This document shows positions 25,691 to 34,173 of a stretch of DNA of 64,000 bases, in pieces (position 1 is the stretch's first letter; each line of letters begins with the position of its first letter). A program made the translations under genes and the position numbers. The stretch is from Clostridia bacterium. Its GTDB lineage: Bacteria; Bacillota; Clostridia; Christensenellales; Pumilibacteraceae. Location of the stretch: assembly GCA_017623435.1 (NCBI GenBank), contig JAGAPD010000001.1:43441-107440 (forward strand), given 5' to 3'. Under the pieces are notes generated by a model. The model did no database searches. It saw nothing but the letters and a program-made list of their open reading frames with translations, and was not told the DNA's origin.

Positions 25691-25719
25691 ATAATACACT
25701 ATCCTGAAAAGTTTGTCAA
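25691..25719 (-). promoter_or_regulatory. Sigma-A promoter of perR-rbr
   Basis: On the minus strand TTGACA (25719-25714), 17 bp, TATTAT (25696-25691). Predicted start near 25684, at the edge of the Fur/PerR box. Confidence 0.85.
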
Positions 25720-25909
25720 GGATTTTTCGCAAATTTTTAAAAATTTTTTTGAAAAATTTTTTCGTATTTTCTCGCGCGTTTCTTTATATAATAGGCGACG
25801 TCACAATATAAGCAAGCGCAAGTCGCGAACTACGCACTATTCCAAGCATTCGAAACATCCTTTGGGTGGCACACATAACAAATCATTAAAAATAAATGAC
25901 ACAAAAGCA
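25720..25909. other. Intergenic stretch between divergent perR and GH27 promoters
   Basis: A/T-rich sequence without a supported gene, hairpin or known repeat. It separates two divergent promoters. Confidence 0.5.
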
Positions 25910-25938
25910 TTGATTTTGACCAAAAGGTATGATATACT
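25910..25938 (+). promoter_or_regulatory. Sigma-A promoter of the alpha-galactosidase operon
   Basis: TTGATT (25910-25915), 17 bp, TATACT (25933-25938). Confidence 0.7.
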
Positions 25939-26000
25939 TAATTTAACGAGGCGGTGATATGGTCCGCTATCAGATAGTTTTTATATCGGAGGAAAAAAAG

Positions 26001-27167
26001 ATGCTTAAACTCACTCCCCCTATGGGTTGGAACTCGTGGAATACCTTTGGTCCGAATATCAACGAGCAGGTCGTTCGTGAAAGCGCGAAGGCGATCGTTG
26101 ACAACGGACTTGATAAGCTTGGATACGAATACGTGGTTATTGACGACTGCTGGTCGTTAAAGCAGCGCGACGAAAACGGCAGGCTGGTAGCAGATCCCGA
26201 AAAATTTCCGTCGGGAATGAAGGCGGTGGCTGACTACGTGCATTCGCTTGGGCTTAAGTTCGGTATGTATTCTTGCGCGGGCACGGTTACCTGCGCAGGC
26301 TACCCTGCCAGCTTTGATTACGAATTTATCGACGCACGCACCTTTGCTGAATGGGGAGTTGATTTCTTAAAATACGACTACTGCTATCATCCCGTTGCCG
26401 TTTCGGGAAAGCTTTCGTACAGAAAAATGGGCGCGGCCTTAGCTAACTGCGGTCGCGAGATTTTGTTTAGCGCGTGCAGCTGGGGCGCGGACAACACGCA
26501 CGCTTGGATTCGCTCTACTGGCGCAAGTATGTGGCGCTCGACGGGCGATATTCACGACAACTTTAATTCTATCCGCGACATTATTTTACAAATGTTAGAC
26601 GTTAAAAACAACTACAACACCGACTTTAACGGCGCAATGCCTTTTGGCGGAATAGGTTGCTTTAACGATATGGATATGCTCGTCGTGGGTATGAACGGCA
26701 AAGGCAACGTGGGTTTAGGTGGCTGTACTTACGAGGAATATAAAACGCATTTCTCCGCGTGGGCGCTTTTTGGCTCGCCTCTTATGCTGGGTAGCGACGT
26801 AAGAGATATTGACGAGCAAACCAAAAGCATTATCACTAACCGCGAGGTTATCGCCATTAACCAAGACCGTTTATGCGCTCAGCCCTATCTTGGCTACGTG
26901 AGATGGATAGACGAAACGCCCTGTAACGCTATCGTAAAACCGCTTGAAAACGGTGACTTTGCAGTTTTGCTTATTAACCTTTTTGATCACGAGCGTCTTA
27001 TTACCTTTGCAGGCGAGCAAATCGGCATCACTCCTTCAACGGGCGTAAAACTTCACGCAACGGACCTGTGGACGGGCGAGCAATTTGAAATCCACAACCA
27101 TATACTGCTTGAAAATCTTCAACCCCATTGTTGCAAATTTTTGCGCGTAAAACTGGTGCAAGACTAA
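26001..27167 (+). CDS. GH27 alpha-galactosidase, intracellular
   Basis: A 388-residue glycosidase. The family start TPPMGWNSWNTFG, then VIDDCWSLKQRDENGRL, FLKYDYCYH with nucleophile D126, and GGIGCFNDMDMLVVG with the likely acid/base D225. A C-terminal beta domain (about 300-388) completes the fold. It would release terminal alpha-galactose from imported galacto-oligosaccharides; there is no signal peptide. A frame open upstream to 25959 is ignored because GGAGG sits correctly before 26001. Its TAA stop overlaps the ATG of the next small gene (TAATG). Confidence 0.92.
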   Translation: MLKLTPPMGWNSWNTFGPNINEQVVRESAKAIVDNGLDKLGYEYVVIDDCWSLKQRDENGRLVADPEKFPSGMKAVADYVHSLGLKFGMYSCAGTVTCAGYPASFDYEFIDARTFAEWGVDFLKYDYCYHPVAVSGKLSYRKMGAALANCGREILFSACSWGADNTHAWIRSTGASMWRSTGDIHDNFNSIRDIILQMLDVKNNYNTDFNGAMPFGGIGCFNDMDMLVVGMNGKGNVGLGGCTYEEYKTHFSAWALFGSPLMLGSDVRDIDEQTKSIITNREVIAINQDRLCAQPYLGYVRWIDETPCNAIVKPLENGDFAVLLINLFDHERLITFAGEQIGITPSTGVKLHATDLWTGEQFEIHNHILLENLQPHCCKFLRVKLVQD

Positions 27168-27370
27168 TGCAAAAATGCCACGACTGTGATAGCGCGCTCA
27201 CGCCCGACGAAATCGCGATGAGCAAAAAACTGATCAATCGCTCGGGTGAAACGCTACTTTGCTACGAGTGTTTAGCAAAAAAGTACGCCGTCAGTATCCA
27301 AACTTTAAAAGAAAAAGCGGACTTTTATCGCGATAGCGGATGCACGCTTTTCGCCCCAAAAACCGAATAA
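27167..27370 (+). CDS. Small zinc-ribbon-like protein coupled to GH27
   Basis: A 67-residue protein with two CxxC pairs: QKCHDCDSAL near the N terminus and LLCYECLAKK at about residue 34. The spacing fits a small zinc knuckle. The C-terminal part is helical and charged. I know no family name. The start overlaps the stop of the alpha-galactosidase gene, so the two are translated together. It has no separate ribosome site. Whether it regulates or stabilises the enzyme is unknown. Confidence 0.68.
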   Translation: MQKCHDCDSALTPDEIAMSKKLINRSGETLLCYECLAKKYAVSIQTLKEKADFYRDSGCTLFAPKTE

Positions 27371-27376
27371 AAACAA

Positions 27377-27406
27377 AAAACGGAGCGGTACGTACCACTC
27401 CGTTTT
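27377..27406. terminator. ACGU-loop terminator between the small zinc protein and cysK
   Basis: AAAACGGAGCGGT / ACCACTCCGTTTT around loop ACGT (27390-27393), with one C.A mismatch (27386/27397) that is U.G on the minus strand. Convergent genes on both sides. Confidence 0.83.
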
Positions 27407-27425
27407 ATTATTTACGGTAAATTTT

Positions 27426-28346
27426 TTATTCAAATAAATCGGTAGACAAATATTTATCTCCGCTGTCGGGCAAAAGAACGAAAACGCGCTTGTGGGGCGT
27501 TTTTTCAAGCACTTTTATCGCGCCTGCGAGCGCCGCTCCACCCGATATTCCACAAGTAAAACCTTCACTTTTTGCCAAAAGGCGAGCGCACTCGTACGCC
27601 TCACTCGTCGTGACGGTCAAAACCTCGTCCACGACTTCCATATTAAGCACCTTGGGAATAAAATTCGCACCTATGCCTTGGATTTTATGCGTGCCTGCGT
27701 GTCCTTTAGTAAGTAAAGGCGAGTCGGCAGGCTCAACGCCCACGATTTTCACACCTTTGATTTTCTCTTTCAGCACTTCGCCCACGCCCGTAATCGTACC
27801 GCCCGTGCCTATTCCTGCTACGAAACAGTCAATTTCGCCCTCGGTATCACTTAAAATTTCAAGCGCCGTGCTTTTGCGGTGAGCATCAGGGTTTTGAGGA
27901 TTGTCAAACTGACCTGCGATAATCGAACCGTCAATTTGCTTATGAAGTCTTTCCGCCTCCTCGTTAGCACCCGTCATCCCTTTTTCAGCCGGAGTAAGCA
28001 CGATTTGCGCGCCTAAAGCGGAAAGAATTTTACGACGCTCAACGCTCATTGACGAGGGCATAGTCAAAATAAGCTTATAGCCCATAACGGCGCACGCCAT
28101 AGCAAGTCCTATACCCGTGTTTCCACTCGTAGGCTCGATAACCGTACCGCCCTCACTCAGCATACCGCTCTCTTTCGCGCTATTAAGCATAGCAATCGCC
28201 ACGCGGTCCTTTGCGCTACCGCCGGGATTTCTGCCCTCAATTTTGACTAAAATCTCGCCCTTAACGCCCACTTTGGTCGCAAAACGGGATATACGTACCG
28301 TCGGAGTTGCGCCCACGGTCGCCAAAACGTCGTCGTAAATTTTCAT
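27426..28346 (-). CDS. cysK: Cysteine synthase A
   Basis: A 306-residue PLP enzyme converting O-acetylserine and sulfide to cysteine. PLP lysine K46 in PGGSAKDRVA; substrate loop EPTSGNTGIGLA (about 68-79); GIGTGGTITGVGE (PLP phosphate site, about 174-186); SGGAALAGA near residue 270. Normal family length. The longer frame to 28388 runs through a leader hairpin and is not the start; AAGGAG before 28346 is. It is preceded by a terminator-like hairpin directly before the ribosome site. Confidence 0.94.
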   Translation of the reverse strand: MKIYDDVLATVGATPTVRISRFATKVGVKGEILVKIEGRNPGGSAKDRVAIAMLNSAKESGMLSEGGTVIEPTSGNTGIGLAMACAVMGYKLILTMPSSMSVERRKILSALGAQIVLTPAEKGMTGANEEAERLHKQIDGSIIAGQFDNPQNPDAHRKSTALEILSDTEGEIDCFVAGIGTGGTITGVGEVLKEKIKGVKIVGVEPADSPLLTKGHAGTHKIQGIGANFIPKVLNMEVVDEVLTVTTSEAYECARLLAKSEGFTCGISGGAALAGAIKVLEKTPHKRVFVLLPDSGDKYLSTDLFE

Positions 28347-28358
28347 ACTTTTCTCCTT

Positions 28359-28394
28359 AAAAAACCACAGCCGTAGCAATATCACCACGGCTGT
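28359..28394 (-). terminator. Terminator-like hairpin immediately before cysK
   Basis: On the minus strand an 8-bp stem ACAGCCGT/ACGGCTGT (28394-28387 with 28374-28367) around GGTGATATTGCT is followed by GGTTTTTT and then AAGGAG, the cysK ribosome site. It is either the end of the tpiA-gpmI transcript or an attenuator in the cysK leader. Confidence 0.68.
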
Positions 28395-28440
28395 AATTTT
28401 ATATAAGTTTTATTTTTTAGGTGAAGACACAATAGATAAC

Positions 28441-28680
28441 TGATTAGCAATTTATTGCGATTTGATGAGAAAAACGCAAGAAAGATACTTCTTTTTCGAG
28501 GGCGCAGGCAAAGCCTGTTTCGTAGTACGACCATACCGTATGGTCAAATATATCAGCGTAGGTCGCAAAACCTATCACACTAACATAAGCCTACTAAACC
28601 GTCTTCGACGGTAACCGAGAAAAATAAGTTAGATTTCGTAGGGTTTTTCCATCAAAAATCAGTTAGATTGTTGTGACTGA
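28441..28680. repeat. Inverted-repeat element R4, copy A (with R1 module inside)
   Basis: The left arm 28441-28505 (TGATTAGCAATTTATTGCG... to CGAGGGCGC) and the right arm 28611-28680 (GTAACCGA... to CATCAAAAATCAG and beyond) match the two arms of 63031-63180. The outer parts are imperfect inverted repeats of each other (GATTTGATGAGAAAAA against TTTTTCCATCAAAAATC). The centre here is an R1 unit (28505-28614). No transposase is encoded, so it is a MITE-like or intergenic cassette element. Confidence 0.68.
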
Positions 28681-28684
28681 ACCG

Positions 28685-30205
28685 TTACTTAATAAGGGTA
28701 GTTCCTTCCATTTCAGCAGGCTTATTAACGCCCATTACGTCCAAAAGCGTAGGTGCTACGTCGCAAAGCGCACCGCCCTCACGCAAGGACGCGCCAACGT
28801 ACTTTTCGCCAACGACTACGAAGGGAACGAGGTTAGTCGTGTGTGCCGTGCAGGGCGAACCGTCGTCAAAGCTCATTTGTTCGGCATTGCCGTGGTCAGC
28901 CGTAACCAAAGCCGTACCGCCCGTAGCAAGAATTGCAGGAATGAGCTTGCTAAGACAGTTATCAACCGTCGTAACCGCCTTAACCGCCGCGTCAAACACG
29001 CCCGTGTGACCTACCATATCGCAGTTAGCGAAGTTAAGAATCAAAACGTCAACGTCGCCCACTACCTCGAGTGCTTTTTCGGTAACCTCGGGAGCGCTCA
29101 TTTCGGGTTGAAGGTCGTAAGTAGCAACCTTAGGACTTGCAACGAGCACGCGACGCTCGTTCTTATTAGGCTGTTCTACGCCACCGTTAAAGAAGAAAGT
29201 AACGTGTGCGTACTTCTCCGTTTCGGCAACGCGCGCCTGAGTGTAGCCCTCGTTAGCCAAAAATTCGCCAAGCGTATTTTTAAGCTCTCTGGGTTCAAAC
29301 GCGGTATGAATTCCCGTAAAGGTCGCGTCGTACTGCGTCATACCAACGTAATAAACGGGCTTGTATCCGCCCTCGCGCTCAAATCCGTCGAAGTCAGCGT
29401 AGATTGCTGCGCGCGAAATTTCTCTGGCGCGGTCGGAACGGAAGTTATAGAAGATTATGCTGTCGCCTGCCGTTACGCCCTTGTAGTCGCCTACTACGAT
29501 AGGCTCGATAAACTCGTCATAAACTTTATTCTCGTACGACGCCTTAACGCCCTCAACTGCGCTATCGAAGTGATTGCCAACGCCGGCAAATACTCCGTCG
29601 TAACCTTTTTTAACTCTTTCCCAGCGGTTGTCACGGTCCATATAGTAATATCTACCCTCGACCGTAGCAACGACTGCGTTACTGCCGATTTCCTTGATTT
29701 TGTCCTCTACCATAGCGACGTATTTGATCGCGCTATCGGGGGGAACGTCACGGCCGTCAGTTACGCAATGGACGTATACGGTACCCACCGTTTCGCGTTT
29801 TGCCATTTCCAAAAGCGCGTAAAGATGGTTAATGGAGCTATGCACGCCACCGTCGGAAGTAAGACCTACGAGGTGGAGCGCCGTACCGTTGTTTTTAGCG
29901 TTTTGCATAGCACCCAAAAGCACGGGATTAGTGAAAAAGTCGCCGTCCTCGATTGCCTTATCAATCTTGGTGATATCCTGATAAACTACTCTGCCTGCGC
30001 CAAGGTTAAGGTGACCAACTTCGCTGTTACCCATTTGACCGGCAGGAAGACCAACCGCTCTACCGCTCGCGTCGATAAGCGTGTTGGGGTACTTTTCGAG
30101 CAAAGATTTGATATAAGGCGTACCTGCCTTAATTACGGCGTTTCCGTTCTCGCTACCGCGATTACCAAAGCCGTCCATTATAATGATAGCGTCAGTCTTT
30201 TTCAT
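28685..30205 (-). CDS. gpmI: 2,3-bisphosphoglycerate-independent phosphoglycerate mutase
   Basis: A 506-residue manganese enzyme of the alkaline-phosphatase superfamily that interconverts 3- and 2-phosphoglycerate. IIIMDGFGNRG with metal ligand D11; catalytic serine S61 in GQMGNSEVGHLNLGAGR; HCVTDGRDVPP (about 146-156); DHGNAEQM near residue 440. Normal length. It follows tpiA by 10 bases and is co-transcribed. The N-terminal RGSENGNAVIKAG region fits the family. Confidence 0.95.
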   Translation of the reverse strand: MKKTDAIIIMDGFGNRGSENGNAVIKAGTPYIKSLLEKYPNTLIDASGRAVGLPAGQMGNSEVGHLNLGAGRVVYQDITKIDKAIEDGDFFTNPVLLGAMQNAKNNGTALHLVGLTSDGGVHSSINHLYALLEMAKRETVGTVYVHCVTDGRDVPPDSAIKYVAMVEDKIKEIGSNAVVATVEGRYYYMDRDNRWERVKKGYDGVFAGVGNHFDSAVEGVKASYENKVYDEFIEPIVVGDYKGVTAGDSIIFYNFRSDRAREISRAAIYADFDGFEREGGYKPVYYVGMTQYDATFTGIHTAFEPRELKNTLGEFLANEGYTQARVAETEKYAHVTFFFNGGVEQPNKNERRVLVASPKVATYDLQPEMSAPEVTEKALEVVGDVDVLILNFANCDMVGHTGVFDAAVKAVTTVDNCLSKLIPAILATGGTALVTADHGNAEQMSFDDGSPCTAHTTNLVPFVVVGEKYVGASLREGGALCDVAPTLLDVMGVNKPAEMEGTTLIK

Positions 30206-30215
30206 AATTCTTTCC

Positions 30216-30977
30216 TTAAGCGTTAACGCCTGCTTTTACTACGATAGAGAAATCTTCTGCTTTAAGCGATGCGCCACCGATAAGACCGCCGTCGATATCG
30301 CTCATAGCCATAAGCTCAGCAGCGTTCTTCGCGTTCATACTGCCACCGTACTGAATGCGTACGCGGTTAGCAGTTGCTCTGCCGTACTTTTTAGCGAGCG
30401 TTTTGCGGATAAACTTAATGGTGTCGTTAGCCTGCTCGCTGGTAGCAGTCTTGCCCGTGCCGATTGCCCAAACGGGTTCGTAAGCAACTACGACTTTCTT
30501 GATATCCTCTTCGCTGATTCCCTCAAAACCGCCTTCGATCTGGGTAAGAAGAACTTTTTCAGTAAGTCCGCCTTCGCGCTCGTCAAGCGTTTCGCCGATA
30601 CATACGATAGGTTTAAGGTTATATTTAAGCGCCTGAACGGTACGAGCGTTTACACTCTTGTCCGTCTCGCCAAAGTACTGACGGCGTTCGCTATGACCGA
30701 TTACTACGTACTCTGCGCCTGCCTCGATAAGCATATCTGCGCTGATTTCGCCCGTGAACGCGCCCTTGTCTGCCCAAGAAACGTTCTGTGCGCCTACGCG
30801 AATCTTGCTACCTTTAACAAGCTTCTTAACCTTTTCAATATCCGTGAAGGGTACGCAAACTACTACGTCAACGCCCTTAACGTCTTTTACGAGCGGCTTA
30901 AGCGCGTTGATAAGCTCTTCGGCTTGCGCCTTCGTGTTGTTCATCTTCCAGTTACCTGCGATAATAGGCTTTCTCAT
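30216..30977 (-). CDS. tpiA: Triosephosphate isomerase
   Basis: A 253-residue (beta-alpha)8 glycolytic enzyme. Catalytic residues K11 (AGNWKMN), H95 (VIGHSERRQYFGE) and E167 (VVAYEPVWAIGTGKTA) are all present. Start after AAGGAG. First gene of the tpiA-gpmI unit; gapA and pgk, often in the same operon in Firmicutes, are not in this window. Confidence 0.96.
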   Translation of the reverse strand: MRKPIIAGNWKMNNTKAQAEELINALKPLVKDVKGVDVVVCVPFTDIEKVKKLVKGSKIRVGAQNVSWADKGAFTGEISADMLIEAGAEYVVIGHSERRQYFGETDKSVNARTVQALKYNLKPIVCIGETLDEREGGLTEKVLLTQIEGGFEGISEEDIKKVVVAYEPVWAIGTGKTATSEQANDTIKFIRKTLAKKYGRATANRVRIQYGGSMNAKNAAELMAMSDIDGGLIGGASLKAEDFSIVVKAGVNA

Positions 30978-31036
30978 TTTATAAAACTCCTTTTGGTAAT
31001 TTAACTATTTCAGGGCGCTTTTGCGCACCAAATATT

Positions 31037-31065
31037 ATTATAAACTAAACGGGCGCATTTATCAA
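31037..31065 (-). promoter_or_regulatory. Sigma-A promoter of tpiA-gpmI
   Basis: On the minus strand TTGATA (31065-31060), 17 bp, TATAAT (31042-31037). The -35 box lies in the loop of the hairpin that ends the murQ operon. Confidence 0.78.
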
Positions 31066-31081
31066 GCATTTGCACCCGTTT
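31047..31081 (-). terminator. Probable terminator of the mrnC-murQ operon
   Basis: AAACGGGCGCA / TGCACCCGTTT, 11-bp stem with one C.A mismatch that is U.G (wobble) in the minus-strand RNA, loop 13 nt. The following tract is GTTTAGTTTAT, so termination may be incomplete. Confidence 0.6.
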
Positions 31082-31103
31082 ATAACTATTTTTTATAGTA
31101 TAA

Positions 31104-31916
31104 CTATAAATTATCGCTATTTTTTACCGCTTTTTTAATATCCCAGTCGTTATTTTCAAGTAATTTTCGCGCGTGACCTGCGTCGCAACCTACGATTTCG
31201 CTGACGATACTTATCATACGGTTTTTAAGCTTTACGTTAGTAGGCTTTAAGTTGACCATCAGATTTTCGTAAACGTAACCGCATTTTACCATCGCGCCCG
31301 TCGAAATCATATTGAGCACGAACTTTTGCGCGTTGCCTCCTTTCATTCGCGTCGAGCCCGTGATAACCTCAGCGCCCGTGTCGGGGCAAATCACGATATC
31401 GGTTATTTTCGCAAGCTCACTTTCGCTGTTAGAAGTCAAGCCCACCGTGACCGCGCCTACGCTTTTAGCGTACCTTACGGCGGAGAGCACGTACTGCGCG
31501 CCACCAGCTACCGATATACCAACGACGAAATCCTTTTCACAAACGTTACGCGCTTTAAGGTCGTCCACTCCTGCCTCGGCTACGTCCTCGCCACCCTCAC
31601 CTGCGCGCGTTAGACATTTTTCTCCGCCGGCGATTATTCCTATAACCGTGTCGTAGCTAACGCCGTAAGTGGGCGGACACTCGGACGCGTCCATAACTCC
31701 TATTCTTCCTGAAGTACCTGCGCCTATATAGATAATCCTTCCGCCTCTTTTTAAGCACTCCGTAGCCTTATCCACCGCCACGGCGATATTTTCAAGCTCG
31801 CGCTCGACGGCAAGCACGGAATTCATATTTTCCTCGTTGATGACCTTGAGCATTGCCAAAGTATCCATTTTATCTATATGCGTGGTTTTAGGGTTGCGCA
31901 TTTCCGTTTTAAGCAT
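31104..31916 (-). CDS. murQ: N-acetylmuramic acid 6-phosphate etherase
   Basis: A 270-residue SIS-domain enzyme that cleaves the lactyl ether of MurNAc-6-P to give GlcNAc-6-P and D-lactate in cell-wall recycling. TEMRNPKTTHID at the N terminus, IYIGAGTSGRIGVMDASECPPTYG with catalytic E79, the second SIS motif ITGSTRMKGGNAQK, and a C-terminal UBA-like tail. The ATG at 31916 is chosen over an upstream TTG (31946). It overlaps the end of the kinase gene before it by 8 bases. Confidence 0.95.
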   Translation of the reverse strand: MLKTEMRNPKTTHIDKMDTLAMLKVINEENMNSVLAVERELENIAVAVDKATECLKRGGRIIYIGAGTSGRIGVMDASECPPTYGVSYDTVIGIIAGGEKCLTRAGEGGEDVAEAGVDDLKARNVCEKDFVVGISVAGGAQYVLSAVRYAKSVGAVTVGLTSNSESELAKITDIVICPDTGAEVITGSTRMKGGNAQKFVLNMISTGAMVKCGYVYENLMVNLKPTNVKLKNRMISIVSEIVGCDAGHARKLLENNDWDIKKAVKNSDNL

Positions 31917-32829
31917 CAGGGTAACTCCGTGTAAAATTATTTTCAAAATTTTCGTCTATTTTTTCGTTAAGCTTGACCGCCTTAACCGCCGCGCCGTAAA
32001 CGGGCGCAAGAGCGCTAAAAATCGTTTTGCAATCGCTAAACTTTTCTTCTATCGCTTTGCGGAAAAACGCCTGCTTGGTTATTCCACCTACGAAAGCGAG
32101 CGTGCACGGCCGTTTGCCGTAAACTAAAATCGCGTTTTCAATAAGCGCAATCGTCTGAGCAATATTGTCGTTTACGATTTTAACGCACACTTCGTCTTTT
32201 TTATTATATCCATCGAAAACGAAGGGCGCAAAAGAGGCGATATACGCTTTGCCTCGCGACAGCAATTCCGCTAAATGCGGGCGTACGTCCCCTTTCGTTT
32301 TGCTTTTTACCGCGAGGACGAGCGTACTGTTTTTCCCGTATCCGTCCTCGTAGTGAAGCACGGCTTTTATAGCGTCGCGACCGTACGCGTAACCGCTTCC
32401 GCCATCTTCAAACAAGTACCCGTAACCGCCTACGCCCTTAATGGTTTCGCCCTGCTTTAACGCGCAACTAATGCCCGTACCGCAAACGACCATTATTCCG
32501 TCGTTATCCTTAAGCGAATACTCCATTGCGCCGTGCAAATCTGCTTGCACTTCCACCTTTTTACAAAGAGGCGCAAGCCCGTTCATTATTATTTCCATAT
32601 TGTTACCTACGCCTGCGCCGGAAATTCCTGCGTAAATAAAAAGATTTTGATGCCCGCCCCCAGTAATCTCGTTTACACCGTCACGAAGCAGTTTTTCGCA
32701 GTTATCAACGCCGATATCGTTGGGATTGCTTCCGCCCTTTATTAGCTTTTTCAAGACGTTTCCCTTCCCGTCACAAAGCACGAATTCCGTCTTACTGCCG
32801 CCACCGTCTATGCCTAAATAATAGTTCAT
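31909..32829 (-). CDS. BadF/BcrA-type sugar kinase, probable MurNAc/GlcNAc kinase
   Basis: A 306-residue ASKHA kinase: phosphate 1 motif YYLGIDGGGSKTEFVLCD (about 3-20), VCGTGISCALKQG (phosphate 2, about 117-129), GGYGYLFEDGGSGYAYGRDAI (about 136-156), adenosine motif LAFVGGITKQ. This group includes GlcNAc kinases and clostridial MurK. Its overlap with murQ makes phosphorylation of MurNAc (and GlcNAc) salvaged from peptidoglycan the best role. GGGAG before 32829 fixes the start; the longer frame is not used. Confidence 0.87.
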   Translation of the reverse strand: MNYYLGIDGGGSKTEFVLCDGKGNVLKKLIKGGSNPNDIGVDNCEKLLRDGVNEITGGGHQNLFIYAGISGAGVGNNMEIIMNGLAPLCKKVEVQADLHGAMEYSLKDNDGIMVVCGTGISCALKQGETIKGVGGYGYLFEDGGSGYAYGRDAIKAVLHYEDGYGKNSTLVLAVKSKTKGDVRPHLAELLSRGKAYIASFAPFVFDGYNKKDEVCVKIVNDNIAQTIALIENAILVYGKRPCTLAFVGGITKQAFFRKAIEEKFSDCKTIFSALAPVYGAAVKAVKLNEKIDENFENNFTRSYPDA

Positions 32830-32884
32830 TTTTTTCTCCCAAGTGCAAAAAACGAGCATATACGCGTATGCCCGTTTCATAGTT

Positions 32885-33607
32885 TTAAAGATTTTGACGC
32901 AAGTATTCGTACACCACGATTCCTGCTGCTACCGACGCGTTAAGCGAGTTTACCTTGCCGTACATAGGAAGGGCAACTACGCCGTCGCACTTTTGTTTCG
33001 TAAGGCGTTTTACACCCTGACCTTCGCCACCGATTACGAAAGCGATTGCGCCCGTAAGACGCGCGTCGTAGATGCTACCGCCGTCCATATCCGCCGCGTA
33101 AACCCACACGTTTTTGCTTTTAAGCTCCTCGATTGCGTCGTTGATATTAGTAACCTTCGCCACCTTTACGTGCGACGCCGCACCTGCGGAAACCTTTACT
33201 ACCGTATCGTTTACGGAAACGGAGCGATGACGGGGAATAATTACGCCGTGAACGCCTGCGCACTCTGCCACCCTTATAATGCTACCAAGGTTGTGGGGAT
33301 CTTCCACGCCGTCCAAAATAAGCACGAACGGGGGCTGACCTTTTTCTTCGGCGTAAGCGAGAATATCCTCAAGCTCGCAATACTTAAAGTCGGTAACCTC
33401 GGCAATAAAGCCTTGATGCTTTTTACCCGCACTCTCTCTGTCTAAAACGTCCTTGTCGTAAAAGAAAACCTTAATCCCTCTCGACTTTGCCTCGTTGATA
33501 ATTCTTTGCGCACCTGCGTCCTTTTGGTCGCGAGCGGCAACGAGTCTGTCTATGGTCTGACCTGATTTAATCGCCTCAATAACGGCGTTTCTACCGATAA
33601 TTTTCAT
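32885..33607 (-). CDS. rlmB: TrmH-family rRNA 2'-O-methyltransferase (RlmB-like)
   Basis: A 240-residue SPOUT enzyme: an N-terminal substrate-binding domain (IIGRNAVIEAIKSGQTIDRLV), then LILDGVEDPHNLGSIIRVAECAGVHGVIIP (about 94-123), FVIGGEGQGVKRLTKQKCD and MYGKVNSLNASVAAGIVVYEYLRQ (knot). It methylates G2251-type positions in 23S rRNA. In Firmicutes it is often encoded just after mrnC; here thyA and folA are inserted between them. Confidence 0.92.
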   Translation of the reverse strand: MKIIGRNAVIEAIKSGQTIDRLVAARDQKDAGAQRIINEAKSRGIKVFFYDKDVLDRESAGKKHQGFIAEVTDFKYCELEDILAYAEEKGQPPFVLILDGVEDPHNLGSIIRVAECAGVHGVIIPRHRSVSVNDTVVKVSAGAASHVKVAKVTNINDAIEELKSKNVWVYAADMDGGSIYDARLTGAIAFVIGGEGQGVKRLTKQKCDGVVALPMYGKVNSLNASVAAGIVVYEYLRQNL

Positions 33608-33663
33608 ATTTTTATCCTTTTTGGTTAATTTTTCGTGGGTACGTATGCCCCAAATCGTGACGG

Positions 33664-34173
33664 CTACTTAAAAAAGTCAACGGGAGCAGAATTCGTGTAA
33701 GTCGTGAATTTTATCTCGTAATCGCCACTTTTTACGCTATCCGAGCAAGCAGTCATACTCCAGTTTTGCTTCTCGTCAAGGTTTTCAAAAAAGACTTGCG
33801 CTTCGCCGTCCGCATCCACTTTGGTCACTAACACGCTCTCGCAATACGGGAGCATCGTGCGGTAAAACATTGCACCACCGATTACGAAAATTTCTTCGTT
33901 ATCGTACTCTTTAAGCGCATTTTTAAGCTCGTCAAGACTGCCTACGATAGTGCAGTCCTCGCGTTTTTCTCCGCCCGGCCAAAGCACGATATTCGTGCGG
34001 TTTTTAAGCGGATTGCCACCGGGAAAAGAAAGCAAGGTGTTACTACCCATAACCACGACTTTATTAAGCGTAGTCGCGCGGAAAAACTTCATGTCCTCGG
34101 GAAGATGGAACAAAAGGTCGTTATTTTTGCCTATGCCCCATTTCTTGTCAACTGCAACGATTGCTTTTATCAT
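33664..34173 (-). CDS. folA: Dihydrofolate reductase
   Basis: A 169-residue enzyme that regenerates tetrahydrofolate. IKAIVAVDKKWGIGKNNDLLFHLPEDMKFFRATTLNKVVVMG at the N terminus holds the substrate and NADPH motifs, with the catalytic acid in PEDMKFF; IFVIGGAMFYRTMLPYCESVLVTKV follows at about 95-119. Its ATG overlaps the thyA stop (ATGA), tying it to the enzyme that produces its substrate. Confidence 0.95.
   Translation of the reverse strand: MIKAIVAVDKKWGIGKNNDLLFHLPEDMKFFRATTLNKVVVMGSNTLLSFPGGNPLKNRTNIVLWPGGEKREDCTIVGSLDELKNALKEYDNEEIFVIGGAMFYRTMLPYCESVLVTKVDADGEAQVFFENLDEKQNWSMTACSDSVKSGDYEIKFTTYTNSAPVDFFK

Noticed and set aside
28441..28680. Insertion sequence with transposase
   Set aside because: The element is about 240 bp and carries no coding frame; it can only be a non-autonomous or cassette repeat.
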